DNA of 64,000 bases. Origin: CBDDBH01 sp965225625. Its GTDB lineage: Bacteria; Pseudomonadota; Gammaproteobacteria; JADZEE01. Positions 15,682 to 23,368 of the stretch are shown here, piece by piece. The stretch is taken from contig CBDDBH010000031.1 of NCBI GenBank assembly GCA_965225625.1, forward strand, positions 1 to 64,000, written 5' to 3'. The position numbers and the translations under genes are program-made. Below the pieces are notes generated by a model. The model was not told the origin of the DNA and searched no databases. It worked only from the letters and a program-made list of their open reading frames with translations. Numbering within the stretch: position 1 is the stretch's first letter; the number at the start of each line of letters is the position of its first letter.

Positions 15682-15928
15682 CTTCGTCCAGATGCCATCG
15701 CCACTGCGAGTATGACCGATGATAAATGCGCCGCTTCCTGATCTCTGCGGCGAACATTGGCCCAAACCGGTTTCACCACAAACGCACCGTCTCGTGGCAG
15801 ATGTCGATGCCACGTTCGAACAGAATGTCTTCAACTTGGCGCAACGACAGCGGATAGCGGATGTACAACATCACCGCGAGGCGAATGACCTCGGGAGAGC
15901 TGTTGAAATAACGGCAGGGATTTCGCAT
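15682..15928 (-). pseudogene. IS6-family transposase, 5' exon
   Basis: From the ATG at 15928 the frame encodes 82 codons: MRNPCRYFNSSPEVIRLAVM, SLRQVEDILFERGIDICHET, a TGA at codon 52 where the family has Trp (RLW-stop-NRFGP), then AEIRKRRIYHRSYSQWRW and HLDE with the first catalytic Asp. It stops at the group II intron 5' splice site after one base of the next codon. The matching 3' exon lies at 12127-12343. It differs from the intact IS6 transposase at 4.1-4.8 kb. The nonsense codon means that even perfect splicing would not restore activity. Confidence 0.85.
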
Positions 15929-16109
15929 CGCTTGAAGCTGCGGAACTCCCCTTCCCCGCTCAAGCCGATTTACTCTGACAATGCCTTGCAGAAGGCGTAT
16001 CCAAAGATGGGTGAAACATCGTCCTTGGATTTAGGAAAAGAAGCTTAGCCAATTGTCACGGGGCAACTTGTATAGTTCCCATAACCAGGAACGTAATATA
16101 GGAACTGTC

Positions 16110-16994
16110 ATGCGTTTTGCATCGTTCATCGCATTGGCCGCAGGTGCGCTTTTAGTGCTCTGTTCCATCTCCGACGTGGCAGCCCAGAACGGGTCGCGCT
16201 CCGGGTGGTATGTCGGCGGAGGTATCGGACCGAATTGGACATCCGACATCGATCAGAAGGGGTGGAATCTGGAGACGACCTGCTATCCGACGGCCGCTTG
16301 TTTCGACGCAGACCCCGCCTCCGCAATCCCCGGATACCGCTGGCGTTACGCTATCGACACCGATCTCGGAGCCGCGTTCGAGCTTTCGGCCGGCCGCATT
16401 TTCAACCGCATACGCTTGGAGCTATCACTTGCGCGGCGGAAGAACAACATCGACCAGATATTCCGCAGTATCAGCTATTACGACGGGACGCCCATCGAAG
16501 AACGACGGGGTAGTACGGTCGCATCCAATGCCCGGTCCTCGATCGACGATCTCACCGTGCACACCGTTGCGTTCAATGCGTACTATGATTTTCCGGAGGT
16601 ATACCGCGGGCTTTCTCTATACCTGGGTGTTGGGCTGGGTCCCGCGTTCGCCAAGGTGTCCAAGGTTCGGTTCTCCACCGATTACCAGGACACATCGGGC
16701 AACGCTCAAGCTCACGCTCCTCCCCTGTCGTTCTACAACTCTCGCCAGGACGAAAACCTGTCCGATACGGTCTTGGCCGGGTACCTGCACGCCGGGGCCG
16801 ACTATGACCTGAACGCCAAGACATTGTTGGGACTGAAGCTGACCTACTCGATGCTGGGCGACATCGAATCCAGCGGCGGATACTCACTTCACCCGTTTCA
16901 CGAGCGGGACCCCGACTTGACCAACCACAATACGTTCAACGACCTGCGTTACTGGACGCTGTCGTTTACAGTCAAATTCCTGTTCGGTAACTGA
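16110..16994 (+). CDS. outer-membrane beta-barrel protein
   Basis: The ATG at 16110 is chosen because AGGAA lies 5-9 nt upstream and it opens directly into a signal peptide (MRFASFIALAAGALLVLCSI, cleavage near VAA-QN); an upstream in-frame start would add 19 residues before it. The mature part of about 270 residues is rich in alternating aromatic and polar residues: GWYVGGGIGPNWTSD, FELSAGRIFNRIRLELSL, LSLYLGVGLGPAF, AGYLHAGADYDLN, LGLKLTYSMLGD and the terminal strand WTLSFTVKFLFGN. This resembles the OmpA-like/opacity barrel family. It lies among mobile-element debris but is itself intact; a function beyond surface exposure cannot be stated. Confidence 0.75.
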   Translation: MRFASFIALAAGALLVLCSISDVAAQNGSRSGWYVGGGIGPNWTSDIDQKGWNLETTCYPTAACFDADPASAIPGYRWRYAIDTDLGAAFELSAGRIFNRIRLELSLARRKNNIDQIFRSISYYDGTPIEERRGSTVASNARSSIDDLTVHTVAFNAYYDFPEVYRGLSLYLGVGLGPAFAKVSKVRFSTDYQDTSGNAQAHAPPLSFYNSRQDENLSDTVLAGYLHAGADYDLNAKTLLGLKLTYSMLGDIESSGGYSLHPFHERDPDLTNHNTFNDLRYWTLSFTVKFLFGN

Positions 16995-17159
16995 ACTGTT
17001 CTACGCCGATCGAGTTGGATGAAGGAGGTCTGGGGTTCGCGCCTGCTGGGAGTTTCTTTACCGGCCCTTCCCCTTGCTCGATCTCGTGGCTGACCATCCA
17101 GACCGTGCGCTTGCTCGCCCATGATGTTCCTTCTCCTGCTTCCCCGAATGGGGGTCGAA

Positions 17160-17369
17160 GGGGCATAAGCCCAAGGCATGCGTGTTCGACGACAGACCAC
17201 CGAGCATCCCTTCGGCACGCTGAAAGCCTGGATGAGGTCGATACATTTTCAGATGAGGGCGCTGGAGAACGTGCGTACGGAGATGAGTTTGCACGTGTTG
17301 GCGTACAACATGAAACGGACAATAGCCCTACTCGGGGCTGGGCCGCTCATACAAGCGATGCAGTCGTAG
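17160..17369 (+). pseudogene. transposase C-terminal fragment, IS1182-like
   Basis: The frame starting MRVRRQTTEHPFGTLKAWM and continuing ALENVRTEMSLHVLAYNMKR matches the last 60 residues of IS1182-type DDE transposases, with the catalytic-Glu region EHPFGTLK. The upstream two thirds of the gene are missing, so it is a remnant. Confidence 0.7.
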
Positions 17370-17751
17370 AAAACGCCTTTCCCCATAAACACCCTCCTGG
17401 TGTTTGGATCCAATGGCAGCGACGAATGTTCTTAGCTCTTTTGGCGCTGGGTTTCACGAACGCTATGCATGATGAAGTCCTCCTCATTGTGGGTTGAGAA
17501 CCCCGTCTGACCCACTCAGGCGCGGTTCCTGTTGACATCCCGCGCCGTTACGGCTGATCCTACCCCCTGCGCAATCAGCTGGAAGCCCGCCCGTCGGGTT
17601 ACTCGCTGAATACAACAGCCGTTAAATTCAGTTCCGGGTCGCTCCTGGAGCTTGGCGAATAAGTGGGACTTTCATCACGTCTTCCGTGCTGATTGCGCAT
17701 GGCCCGGCACCCTTTTGGGGAGCCGCATTGCCAACATGACGGGGACGTTCC
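17370..17751. other. intergenic stretch without a recognisable gene
   Basis: I see no supported coding region, RNA gene or repeat here. It separates a transposase remnant from the secreted protein gene and may hold that gene's promoter. Confidence 0.5.
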
Positions 17752-18480
17752 ATGAAGGCGTTGGCTTCCTGCGTGTTTATGGTGGCCTTGGGTCAACCGG
17801 TACTGGCGCAGACCGAGCATGCCCTTCCGCTGATCATGGCGGCGTCCAATCGTGCCCAGCAGGGATGGGTTCGCATCATCAATCACTCGAATCGAGGCGG
17901 AACGGTTCAGATTGTCGCTGTTGATGATTACGGAGAGCGTTTCGGTCCCGTCTACGTGTCGCTGGGCGCGAAGGAAACGGTGAATTTCAATTCCACCGAT
18001 CTTGAAGAAGGCAACGCATTCCTGTCCGGCGGGGTCGGAAACGGCGAGGGCAACTGGCATCTTCAGATAACCACCGAGCTGAACATCGAACCGCTTGCCT
18101 ATGTCCGAACCCGAGACGGTGCAGTGACCAGCCTGCACGACGTCGCTTGGGAAATCTCGCCGCAGCGCTACTACGTGCCACTATTCGATGCTTCATCTCA
18201 AAGCCATTTACGTCTGATCAATCCGGCCGACATCGAAGTCATGGTGAAGATTGCCGGACTGGATGATCAAGGTGAGCTGTCGCCTGAAGGCGAAGCACGT
18301 CTTACGCTGCCGCCGCGCGCGGCCTGTACGGTGAGCGCGCTGGAATTGGAATCCGGCGAAATCCAAGGCCAGTGTCTAAGCGCATCCTCCGGCCGCCTCG
18401 GAGACGGGACCGGCAAATGGCACTTGCTCGTCTCCGCCGACCGCCCGATTCAGGTGATGAGCCTGATGCTGGGTCCGTGA
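17752..18480 (+). CDS. secreted protein with two related beta domains
   Basis: The 242-residue product has a signal peptide (MKALASCVFMVALGQPVLA, cleavage near LAQ). Two similar segments of about 100 residues follow: PLIMAASNRAQQGWVRIINH with AVDDYGERFGPV and ETVNFNSTDLEEGNA, then VPLFDASSQSHLRLINPADI with AGLDDQGELSPEG and AACTVSALELESGE. Each ends in a GxGxGxWHL(Q/L) motif (GNGEGNWHL, GDGTGKWHL). Similar repeats occur in large secreted bacterial proteins of unknown role. It lies 150 nt upstream of the heparinase-like gene on the same strand, so a link to polysaccharide binding is possible but unproven. Confidence 0.65.
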   Translation: MKALASCVFMVALGQPVLAQTEHALPLIMAASNRAQQGWVRIINHSNRGGTVQIVAVDDYGERFGPVYVSLGAKETVNFNSTDLEEGNAFLSGGVGNGEGNWHLQITTELNIEPLAYVRTRDGAVTSLHDVAWEISPQRYYVPLFDASSQSHLRLINPADIEVMVKIAGLDDQGELSPEGEARLTLPPRAACTVSALELESGEIQGQCLSASSGRLGDGTGKWHLLVSADRPIQVMSLMLGP

Positions 18481-18624
18481 GGACAGCTCACCAATCCGTC
18501 TACCTCAACCCTATTCCATGCAAAAATCTACAACAGGCCCGCGAGCACACGAACCTGCGCAATCGAGCGGAACATCGCCATCGGATTTTCCTCCGAAGCT
18601 CTACAACCCTCGAACTACGTTCCC

Positions 18625-20172
18625 GTGGGGATTGAATTCTCCGAGTTATCGCCTAATTTCCGACTGTCTGATTCGGCAAACCATTTCAGGCCGCGTCGCG
18701 ATGCCCCGACCTGGAATGCTTCCCTGCCCATCTACTGGTCTGCCGATCCTTTTGAAGATCGTAATTGGCAGTTTCAACTCCATGCGTGGCGGGTCATGGA
18801 TTTCCATTTGAACCAATACCAGAAAACTGAAGATGCGACGTGGTTGAAAGACGCTGTCGAGATTGTTCTCGACTGGGACTGTTACCACCTTGGGTTAGGC
18901 GATAGCAGCGCCTATGTATGGTATGACATGGCTACGGGATTGCGAGCATCTCGATTGGCTTTCTTACTCGACCGTATCCTTTCAGGCCAGGCCGCAATCG
19001 ACGACGCCGATCTCGAAGCACTCATGCGTCTGATCGATCTCCATATCGAAAAACTACAGGAGCCCAAGTTTCTCGCCCGGAACAATCACGCACTTTTTCA
19101 GCTTGCTGGACTCAATGTGTTGTGCGAAGTCGCGTCTTGGCGCACAGCCTGCCAACCGGCTCGTGCCTATGCCAGCGCAGCATTTACCGATCTGATAGGA
19201 CGTCAATTTACAGATGAGGGCGTTCATACTGAAAGCTCTCCTGCTTACCATCGGTTCGTATTGCAGGTGATCGGCAATATTCGTGCCGTTGAGCGGTTCG
19301 GCCACACCGACGTGGCACGCATTTTAGAGCGGGCGGAGAAGGTCACACCATGGCTCACCTATCCGAATGGAGAATTTATTGCTGTCGGCGACAGCGCCGG
19401 CACGGGACCTGTGCTGGAAGCACCTGTTGAGCCGGTTTGCCTGTCTGATACCTCGTGTTGGGCAGTCCGCGATCTGACAATGTCAGGGTATGCGGTCATT
19501 CGGTCCCTTCCGGAGGTGCCCTTGGACGAGGCGAGCTTGTTGTTCATCAGTGCGATGGCACACGTGACCGGACATAAACATGCCGATGACCTTGGTTTTG
19601 TACTGATGGAGGGCGGCCGTAAGGTCTTCGTGGACAGTGGAAAGTACGGCTACAACCACGATGAAGAAAGGCGCTATGTCATCAGCGCAAGAGCACATAA
19701 TGTACCGAGCCTGACCGATCGCACGATTGGGCCGAAAGATCTTGAGGTCGAGTCGGCGCACATCGGGCCGATCCGGGTGAATGGATCTGAATTCATGATC
19801 CATGGCGCTGTTGATCGACCGGGACTATTCCGTCACGAACGCACCTTCTTCTACGCGCCTGGGGCCTCACTCAGAATCAAAGATCGCTTGTACAATCGAA
19901 CGAACGCTCGTTGGCTGTCGAACCTCCATCTCGCCATGGGTTTGGTTCCCGAAGTGGATGCATCCGGGTTTACCGTCCAAGTCGGTGACCGCATCGTGCG
20001 CGCCGAATTCGAGGGGCTGGGCTGCGAGTTGATCTTGACGGAGGGAGAGACCGAGCCCTATCAGGGCTGGGTCAGCACAGGCTATCTGAAACTCGCGCCG
20101 TCGTCCGTGGTGAGTGCCTCGTGTCCCGCTGGACTTGTTGAGAGCGAGTGGATCATAAGGACTGAGACCTAA
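18625..20172 (+). CDS. heparinase II/III-family protein (polysaccharide lyase-like)
   Basis: The 515-residue frame has an N-terminal alpha-helical toroid-like part (DRNWQFQLHAWRVMDFHLNQ, LARNNHALFQLAGLNVLCEV, FTDEGVHTESSPAYHRFVLQ) and a C-terminal beta region with HKHADDLGFVLMEGGRKVFV and VDSGKYGYN, the conserved His-Asp signature of the heparinase II/III family. Enzymes of this family cleave acidic polysaccharides by beta-elimination; substrate cannot be told. The only available start here is GTG at 18625; the frame is open for some distance upstream without an ATG, so the true start or a lost 5' end is uncertain. No signal peptide is visible. The chromosomal tRNA-Thr follows 1.3 kb downstream. 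Confidence 0.72.
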   Translation: MGIEFSELSPNFRLSDSANHFRPRRDAPTWNASLPIYWSADPFEDRNWQFQLHAWRVMDFHLNQYQKTEDATWLKDAVEIVLDWDCYHLGLGDSSAYVWYDMATGLRASRLAFLLDRILSGQAAIDDADLEALMRLIDLHIEKLQEPKFLARNNHALFQLAGLNVLCEVASWRTACQPARAYASAAFTDLIGRQFTDEGVHTESSPAYHRFVLQVIGNIRAVERFGHTDVARILERAEKVTPWLTYPNGEFIAVGDSAGTGPVLEAPVEPVCLSDTSCWAVRDLTMSGYAVIRSLPEVPLDEASLLFISAMAHVTGHKHADDLGFVLMEGGRKVFVDSGKYGYNHDEERRYVISARAHNVPSLTDRTIGPKDLEVESAHIGPIRVNGSEFMIHGAVDRPGLFRHERTFFYAPGASLRIKDRLYNRTNARWLSNLHLAMGLVPEVDASGFTVQVGDRIVRAEFEGLGCELILTEGETEPYQGWVSTGYLKLAPSSVVSASCPAGLVESEWIIRTET

Positions 20173-21438
20173 AAGCAAATGTAGATATGGATATATAATT
20201 TCCTAACTATAAGGTTGTAATTCCCGTACGCTAACCAGCCGGAGGCCTGGGCAGTACGGAGGCGTCAGGGTGTCAAGCCTCAGTGCCTCGCGCGTAGGCC
20301 CCAACAAGTGAGATAACGAGACCCATAGGTACTTAAGCCAAACGCCGACGGCGTTGGAGGATCCCCCCCTGGTGCTTCAAGCCAAAGGGTCCCATCCACG
20401 ACTCTTTCCACATGCGCGGTAAACTCAATTATCGCGTATCGGGAACCTGGTTCAGCCATGATGTGAGCGTCCGGGACGTGAGCCGGGGCCCGCATAGACC
20501 GAGACCGACAGGAGCCTGCAATACGTCGCACAGGATGTCATCGAAGGGTCATGAGATTCTGCGCGCCAGGGTCGCCCGGGCCATCGCATGGGGCTATCGC
20601 CGTCCGCTGCGAGGGCGGCTACTCGTCAAGGCGGCGCGGGAATTGCGGGGCCGTCTAGCTATGACGGCTTTCAGCGAAGGGGTGTTGTCCGGCGTGTGCA
20701 TCGACGCGCCGTTGAGTGAGCATGCACGGCGGGGCGAGTAGCCTGGTGGCTGGGCAGCTTCACGACCTAAAGCATGCTCACGCATTGACCGGCTCCACTG
20801 GGGGGAGGCGGTTTGGCTGTCAATTTCAGGACCTAAAACATTGTTAGAAGAGCTGCAACGTGGAGCCAAAACGGCGCTCACAGCCAAAACAGCGCCGATG
20901 AAAGACGCAATGGGCGCAATTTTGCAGGCCTTTTCGGGGAGACAAGATAAAGGCCTGTCAGCCGCGGTGAAGCATCATGCCCGGGCGTTGTGCCCCACGC
21001 CGCTCACGCTCTCAACCAGGATCGCATCGCAAGACTTGGCTCATCACGCCGGACCTGCCCGCTGCCCAGCGCTCCTGGCGCGTCGGCACCCGTTGCGCAA
21101 ACGCAGGCTTCAAACCCTGCCCGCACCAGCGGTGGCGATGCGGCCATGGCCGTTCGACATCGCGCAGCGTCCATAGTGCTGGCCTCGTTGGGCGCCTCAA
21201 TTGCATCATCGCCCAGGGCCCGAGCGCACTGCGTCCGGGCCGCGGTACAATCCATCGCGTGCAGAAACCGCTGTCGCGCCAAGTTCCGCACAGAACAGGG
21301 CCGCCTCGTTCTCGGCCCGTTGAAACATGACGCTGTGTTACCTGCCCCGTCTCCCTCAGAATTCCGGCGGCGTGGTGACATATTGGTGATATAAAATTTA
21401 GACATCGAGGGAAATTTCACATAACACTATGATTATAT
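20173..21438. other. 1.27-kb stretch without a recognisable gene
   Basis: Several overlapping frames are open on both strands because the sequence is GC-rich, but none has a recognised family, a good ribosome-binding site or consistent codon pattern. It contains two related short sequences, CGACCTAAAGCAT near 20764 and GGACCTAAAACAT near 20829. Its position between the last accessory gene and a tRNA gene fits the edge of an integrated island, but I find no integrase or clear attachment site. Confidence 0.5.
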
Positions 21439-21514
21439 TGGTGCCGGAGAGTGGACTCGAACCACCGGCCTACTGATTACGAATCAGTTGCTCTACCAAC
21501 TGAGCTACTCCGGC
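21439..21514 (-). tRNA. tRNA-Thr (anticodon CGT)
   Basis: The minus strand reads GCCGGAGTAGCTCAGTTGGT at the 5' end, an anticodon arm with loop TTCGTAA (anticodon CGT), the T-arm GGTTCGAGTCC and a 3' end CTCCGGCACCA with encoded CCA. All four stems pair and the length is 76 nt. It marks the border between the mobile-element region and the ordered chromosomal region. Confidence 0.97.
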
Positions 21515-21668
21515 ATTGAAGTGACGCTGCTGCTTTATGTCAAGCTTAACTAACCCAATATTCTACACGCCTTGGCAGGTATGACGTGAACCCTTGGCCC
21601 GCGAAAAATATGTGCGCTGCGTTTTTTCTTATCATAATGAGTTGACGCGTCGCCCGGGAGAGATTCAT

Positions 21669-22688
21669 ATGTGTGCCGACTTTCGCAACGTCGAGGCCGA
21701 CTACCTGCCCTCGGCTACCTATGAACGCCTCAAACCTGCAGTTGCCGGAAACACCATCAACGGTCTGGGCGAGACGCTACCTCGGCGGCCGTCATCGGTT
21801 TTCCACCGGGTGGAATTCGAACATCCATGGTCCGCAGTTCAGAACTGGTTCTACGAAGAAACCGACAAGGTTCCTGAGCTTTTTGAACCCATTAAACACT
21901 GCATGGATCTCGAGGCGGAACCACACAGTCCGATTGCGGCAACACCCGAGCACGACAACGCCGCCGCGTGGACGCAGCGTATACGAAAGTTTGCGCTGGG
22001 CGAGACCGCAGCCGAAACGATTGGGGTGGCGCGAATGAACCGAGAGTGGATCTACCAGGATATCGATGCCGACGAGATAACGGAGCCCTATATCGTTGTG
22101 CTCGGTGGGCGGATGGAGTACGCGAAGCTGGCACAAGCACCCAGCATTCCAGCGCAGGCCGAGATCATGAAGACCTACGCCCGCGTGCACGATGCAGCGC
22201 GGCTGGTGGCAGAGTGGATCCGCGGCAAAGGCTGGCATGCGCACGGGTACGGTCGACCGGTATCGGGCAAGGTCAACATCATTCCAGCAGCAATCGCGGC
22301 CGGTGTCGGTGAACTCGGTAAACACGGTTCGCTGATGAGCCGTGAACTTGGCGCGAACATGCGGCTGTCATACGTGTTGACAGAACTGCCCCTGGTACCG
22401 GCATCCTCGCCTATCGATCTGGGGGTGGATGACTTCTGCACGAACTGCCGGTTGTGCACCAATGCCTGTCCGCCAAGCGCCATCGCCGACGAAAAACAAA
22501 CCGTGCGCGGCGTCGAGCGTTGGTACGTTGATTTCGACAAATGTGTACCCTACTTCGCGGAGCGGCGCTCCTGCGGGATCTGCCTGGCGGTATGTCCGTG
22601 GGCACGGCCGGACGTTTCGATCACGCGGCTAAGCGAAAAGATGCTTGCGCGCCGTGAACGCCAATCCGAGTCACACGACGAAGGTTGA
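21669..22688 (+). CDS. QueG/reductive-dehalogenase-like iron-sulfur protein
   Basis: The ATG at 21669 is preferred (GGGAGAG 6 nt upstream) over a TTG at 21594. The 339-residue protein ends with a two-cluster ferredoxin domain: CTNCRLCTNACPPSA (CxxCxxCxxxCP) and CVPYFAERRSCGICLAVCPW. The upstream region (LGGRMEYAKLAQAPS, HDAARLVAEWIRGKGWHAHG, GVGELGKHGSLMSRELGANM) resembles the corrinoid-binding part shared by epoxyqueuosine reductase QueG and reductive dehalogenases. No Tat signal is present, so it is likely cytoplasmic. It lacks the HEAT-repeat end of QueG, so it is more likely a member of the cytosolic RdhA-like group; its substrate is unknown. Confidence 0.65.
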   Translation: MCADFRNVEADYLPSATYERLKPAVAGNTINGLGETLPRRPSSVFHRVEFEHPWSAVQNWFYEETDKVPELFEPIKHCMDLEAEPHSPIAATPEHDNAAAWTQRIRKFALGETAAETIGVARMNREWIYQDIDADEITEPYIVVLGGRMEYAKLAQAPSIPAQAEIMKTYARVHDAARLVAEWIRGKGWHAHGYGRPVSGKVNIIPAAIAAGVGELGKHGSLMSRELGANMRLSYVLTELPLVPASSPIDLGVDDFCTNCRLCTNACPPSAIADEKQTVRGVERWYVDFDKCVPYFAERRSCGICLAVCPWARPDVSITRLSEKMLARRERQSESHDEG

Positions 22689-22745
22689 GTTAATGCCTAT
22701 TGGCTGGCCACGATAGGCCAGGGCAGGAGAGGATGAGCGGCGGAT

Positions 22746-23147
22746 CTATCCGCGCCGCACGCGGATGATGACATCGACGCCTTCGGCGACTGTGCCTTCC
22801 GGCAACGGCGGTAATTCCGTCACACCCAACAAGTCTGCATCGAAATCGATGAGGTCACCGGAGTCGGTATTGAAGAAATGGTAATGCGCTCGGGTATTCG
22901 AGTCATAAAACACTTTGGCCGGATCGACGATGACCTGCCGGATCAGACCTTTCTCGGCGAACAGCCCCAGGGTGTTATAGACGGTCGCTTTTGAGACTGC
23001 TGCGCCGCCACTCTGAACCCGCGTTAGTACCTGGTCAGCGGACAGATGGTGCTCTTCCGATAGCATGACCGCCGCGATGTCGATGCGCTGCGGCGTGGCC
23101 AGAATGCCGTGGCACTCGAGTAGCGTTGGGATATTGTCTCTGTCCAT
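22746..23147 (-). CDS. Fur-family transcriptional regulator (PerR/Irr-like)
   Basis: Using the Met at 23147 (MDRDNIPTLLECHGILATPQ) gives a 133-residue protein; a start at 23198 would add 17 residues untypical of the family. It has the Fur winged helix (TPQRIDIAAVMLSEEHHLSA, VSKATVYNTLGLFAEKGLIR) and the metal-sensing strand AHYHFFNTDSGDLIDFD. The structural-zinc CxxC pairs of Fur and Zur are absent, as in Irr-type members. Such regulators control iron, peroxide or haem genes. The adjacent iron-sulfur protein gene, convergent and about 60 nt away, may or may not be a target. Confidence 0.85.
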   Translation of the reverse strand: MDRDNIPTLLECHGILATPQRIDIAAVMLSEEHHLSADQVLTRVQSGGAAVSKATVYNTLGLFAEKGLIRQVIVDPAKVFYDSNTRAHYHFFNTDSGDLIDFDADLLGVTELPPLPEGTVAEGVDVIIRVRRG

Positions 23148-23316
23148 GGGGCCGTCCGTTGGGGTAATCAGTCTAGCGCAAATGCGAGTGACTTTCATTT
23201 GCCCGGGGGAAAATAGCGAGTCGATTGTTTAGACAAACTTGGATAAAGCGCGCTTTTGGTGGTCGCTCATTTTCGCTACTGCGACCGACAGTAACGCGAA
23301 TTCAGCGTCCAGAAAT

Positions 23317-23345
23317 GAATCGGCCCGCGTCTCGCGGGCCGATTC
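23317..23345 (-). terminator. strong hairpin downstream of the subtilase gene
   Basis: GAATCGGCCCGCG and CGCGGGCCGATTC form a perfect 13-bp stem with a TCT loop, 24 nt after the stop of the minus-strand peptidase gene. The following bases (CATTTCT) are only mildly T-rich, but position and stability fit an intrinsic terminator. Confidence 0.75.
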
Positions 23346-23368
23346 GGTGCTGTCATAAAGAAACGGAA

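Noticed and set aside
20280..20531. Minus-strand frame of 83 codons with LWLEAPGGDPP
   Set aside because: Looks protein-like in part, but no family recognised, no start signal and it overlaps another open frame.
20977..21394. Several overlapping GC-rich frames before the tRNA
   Set aside because: Open on several frames and both strands, no family resemblance and no ribosome-binding site; treated as non-coding.
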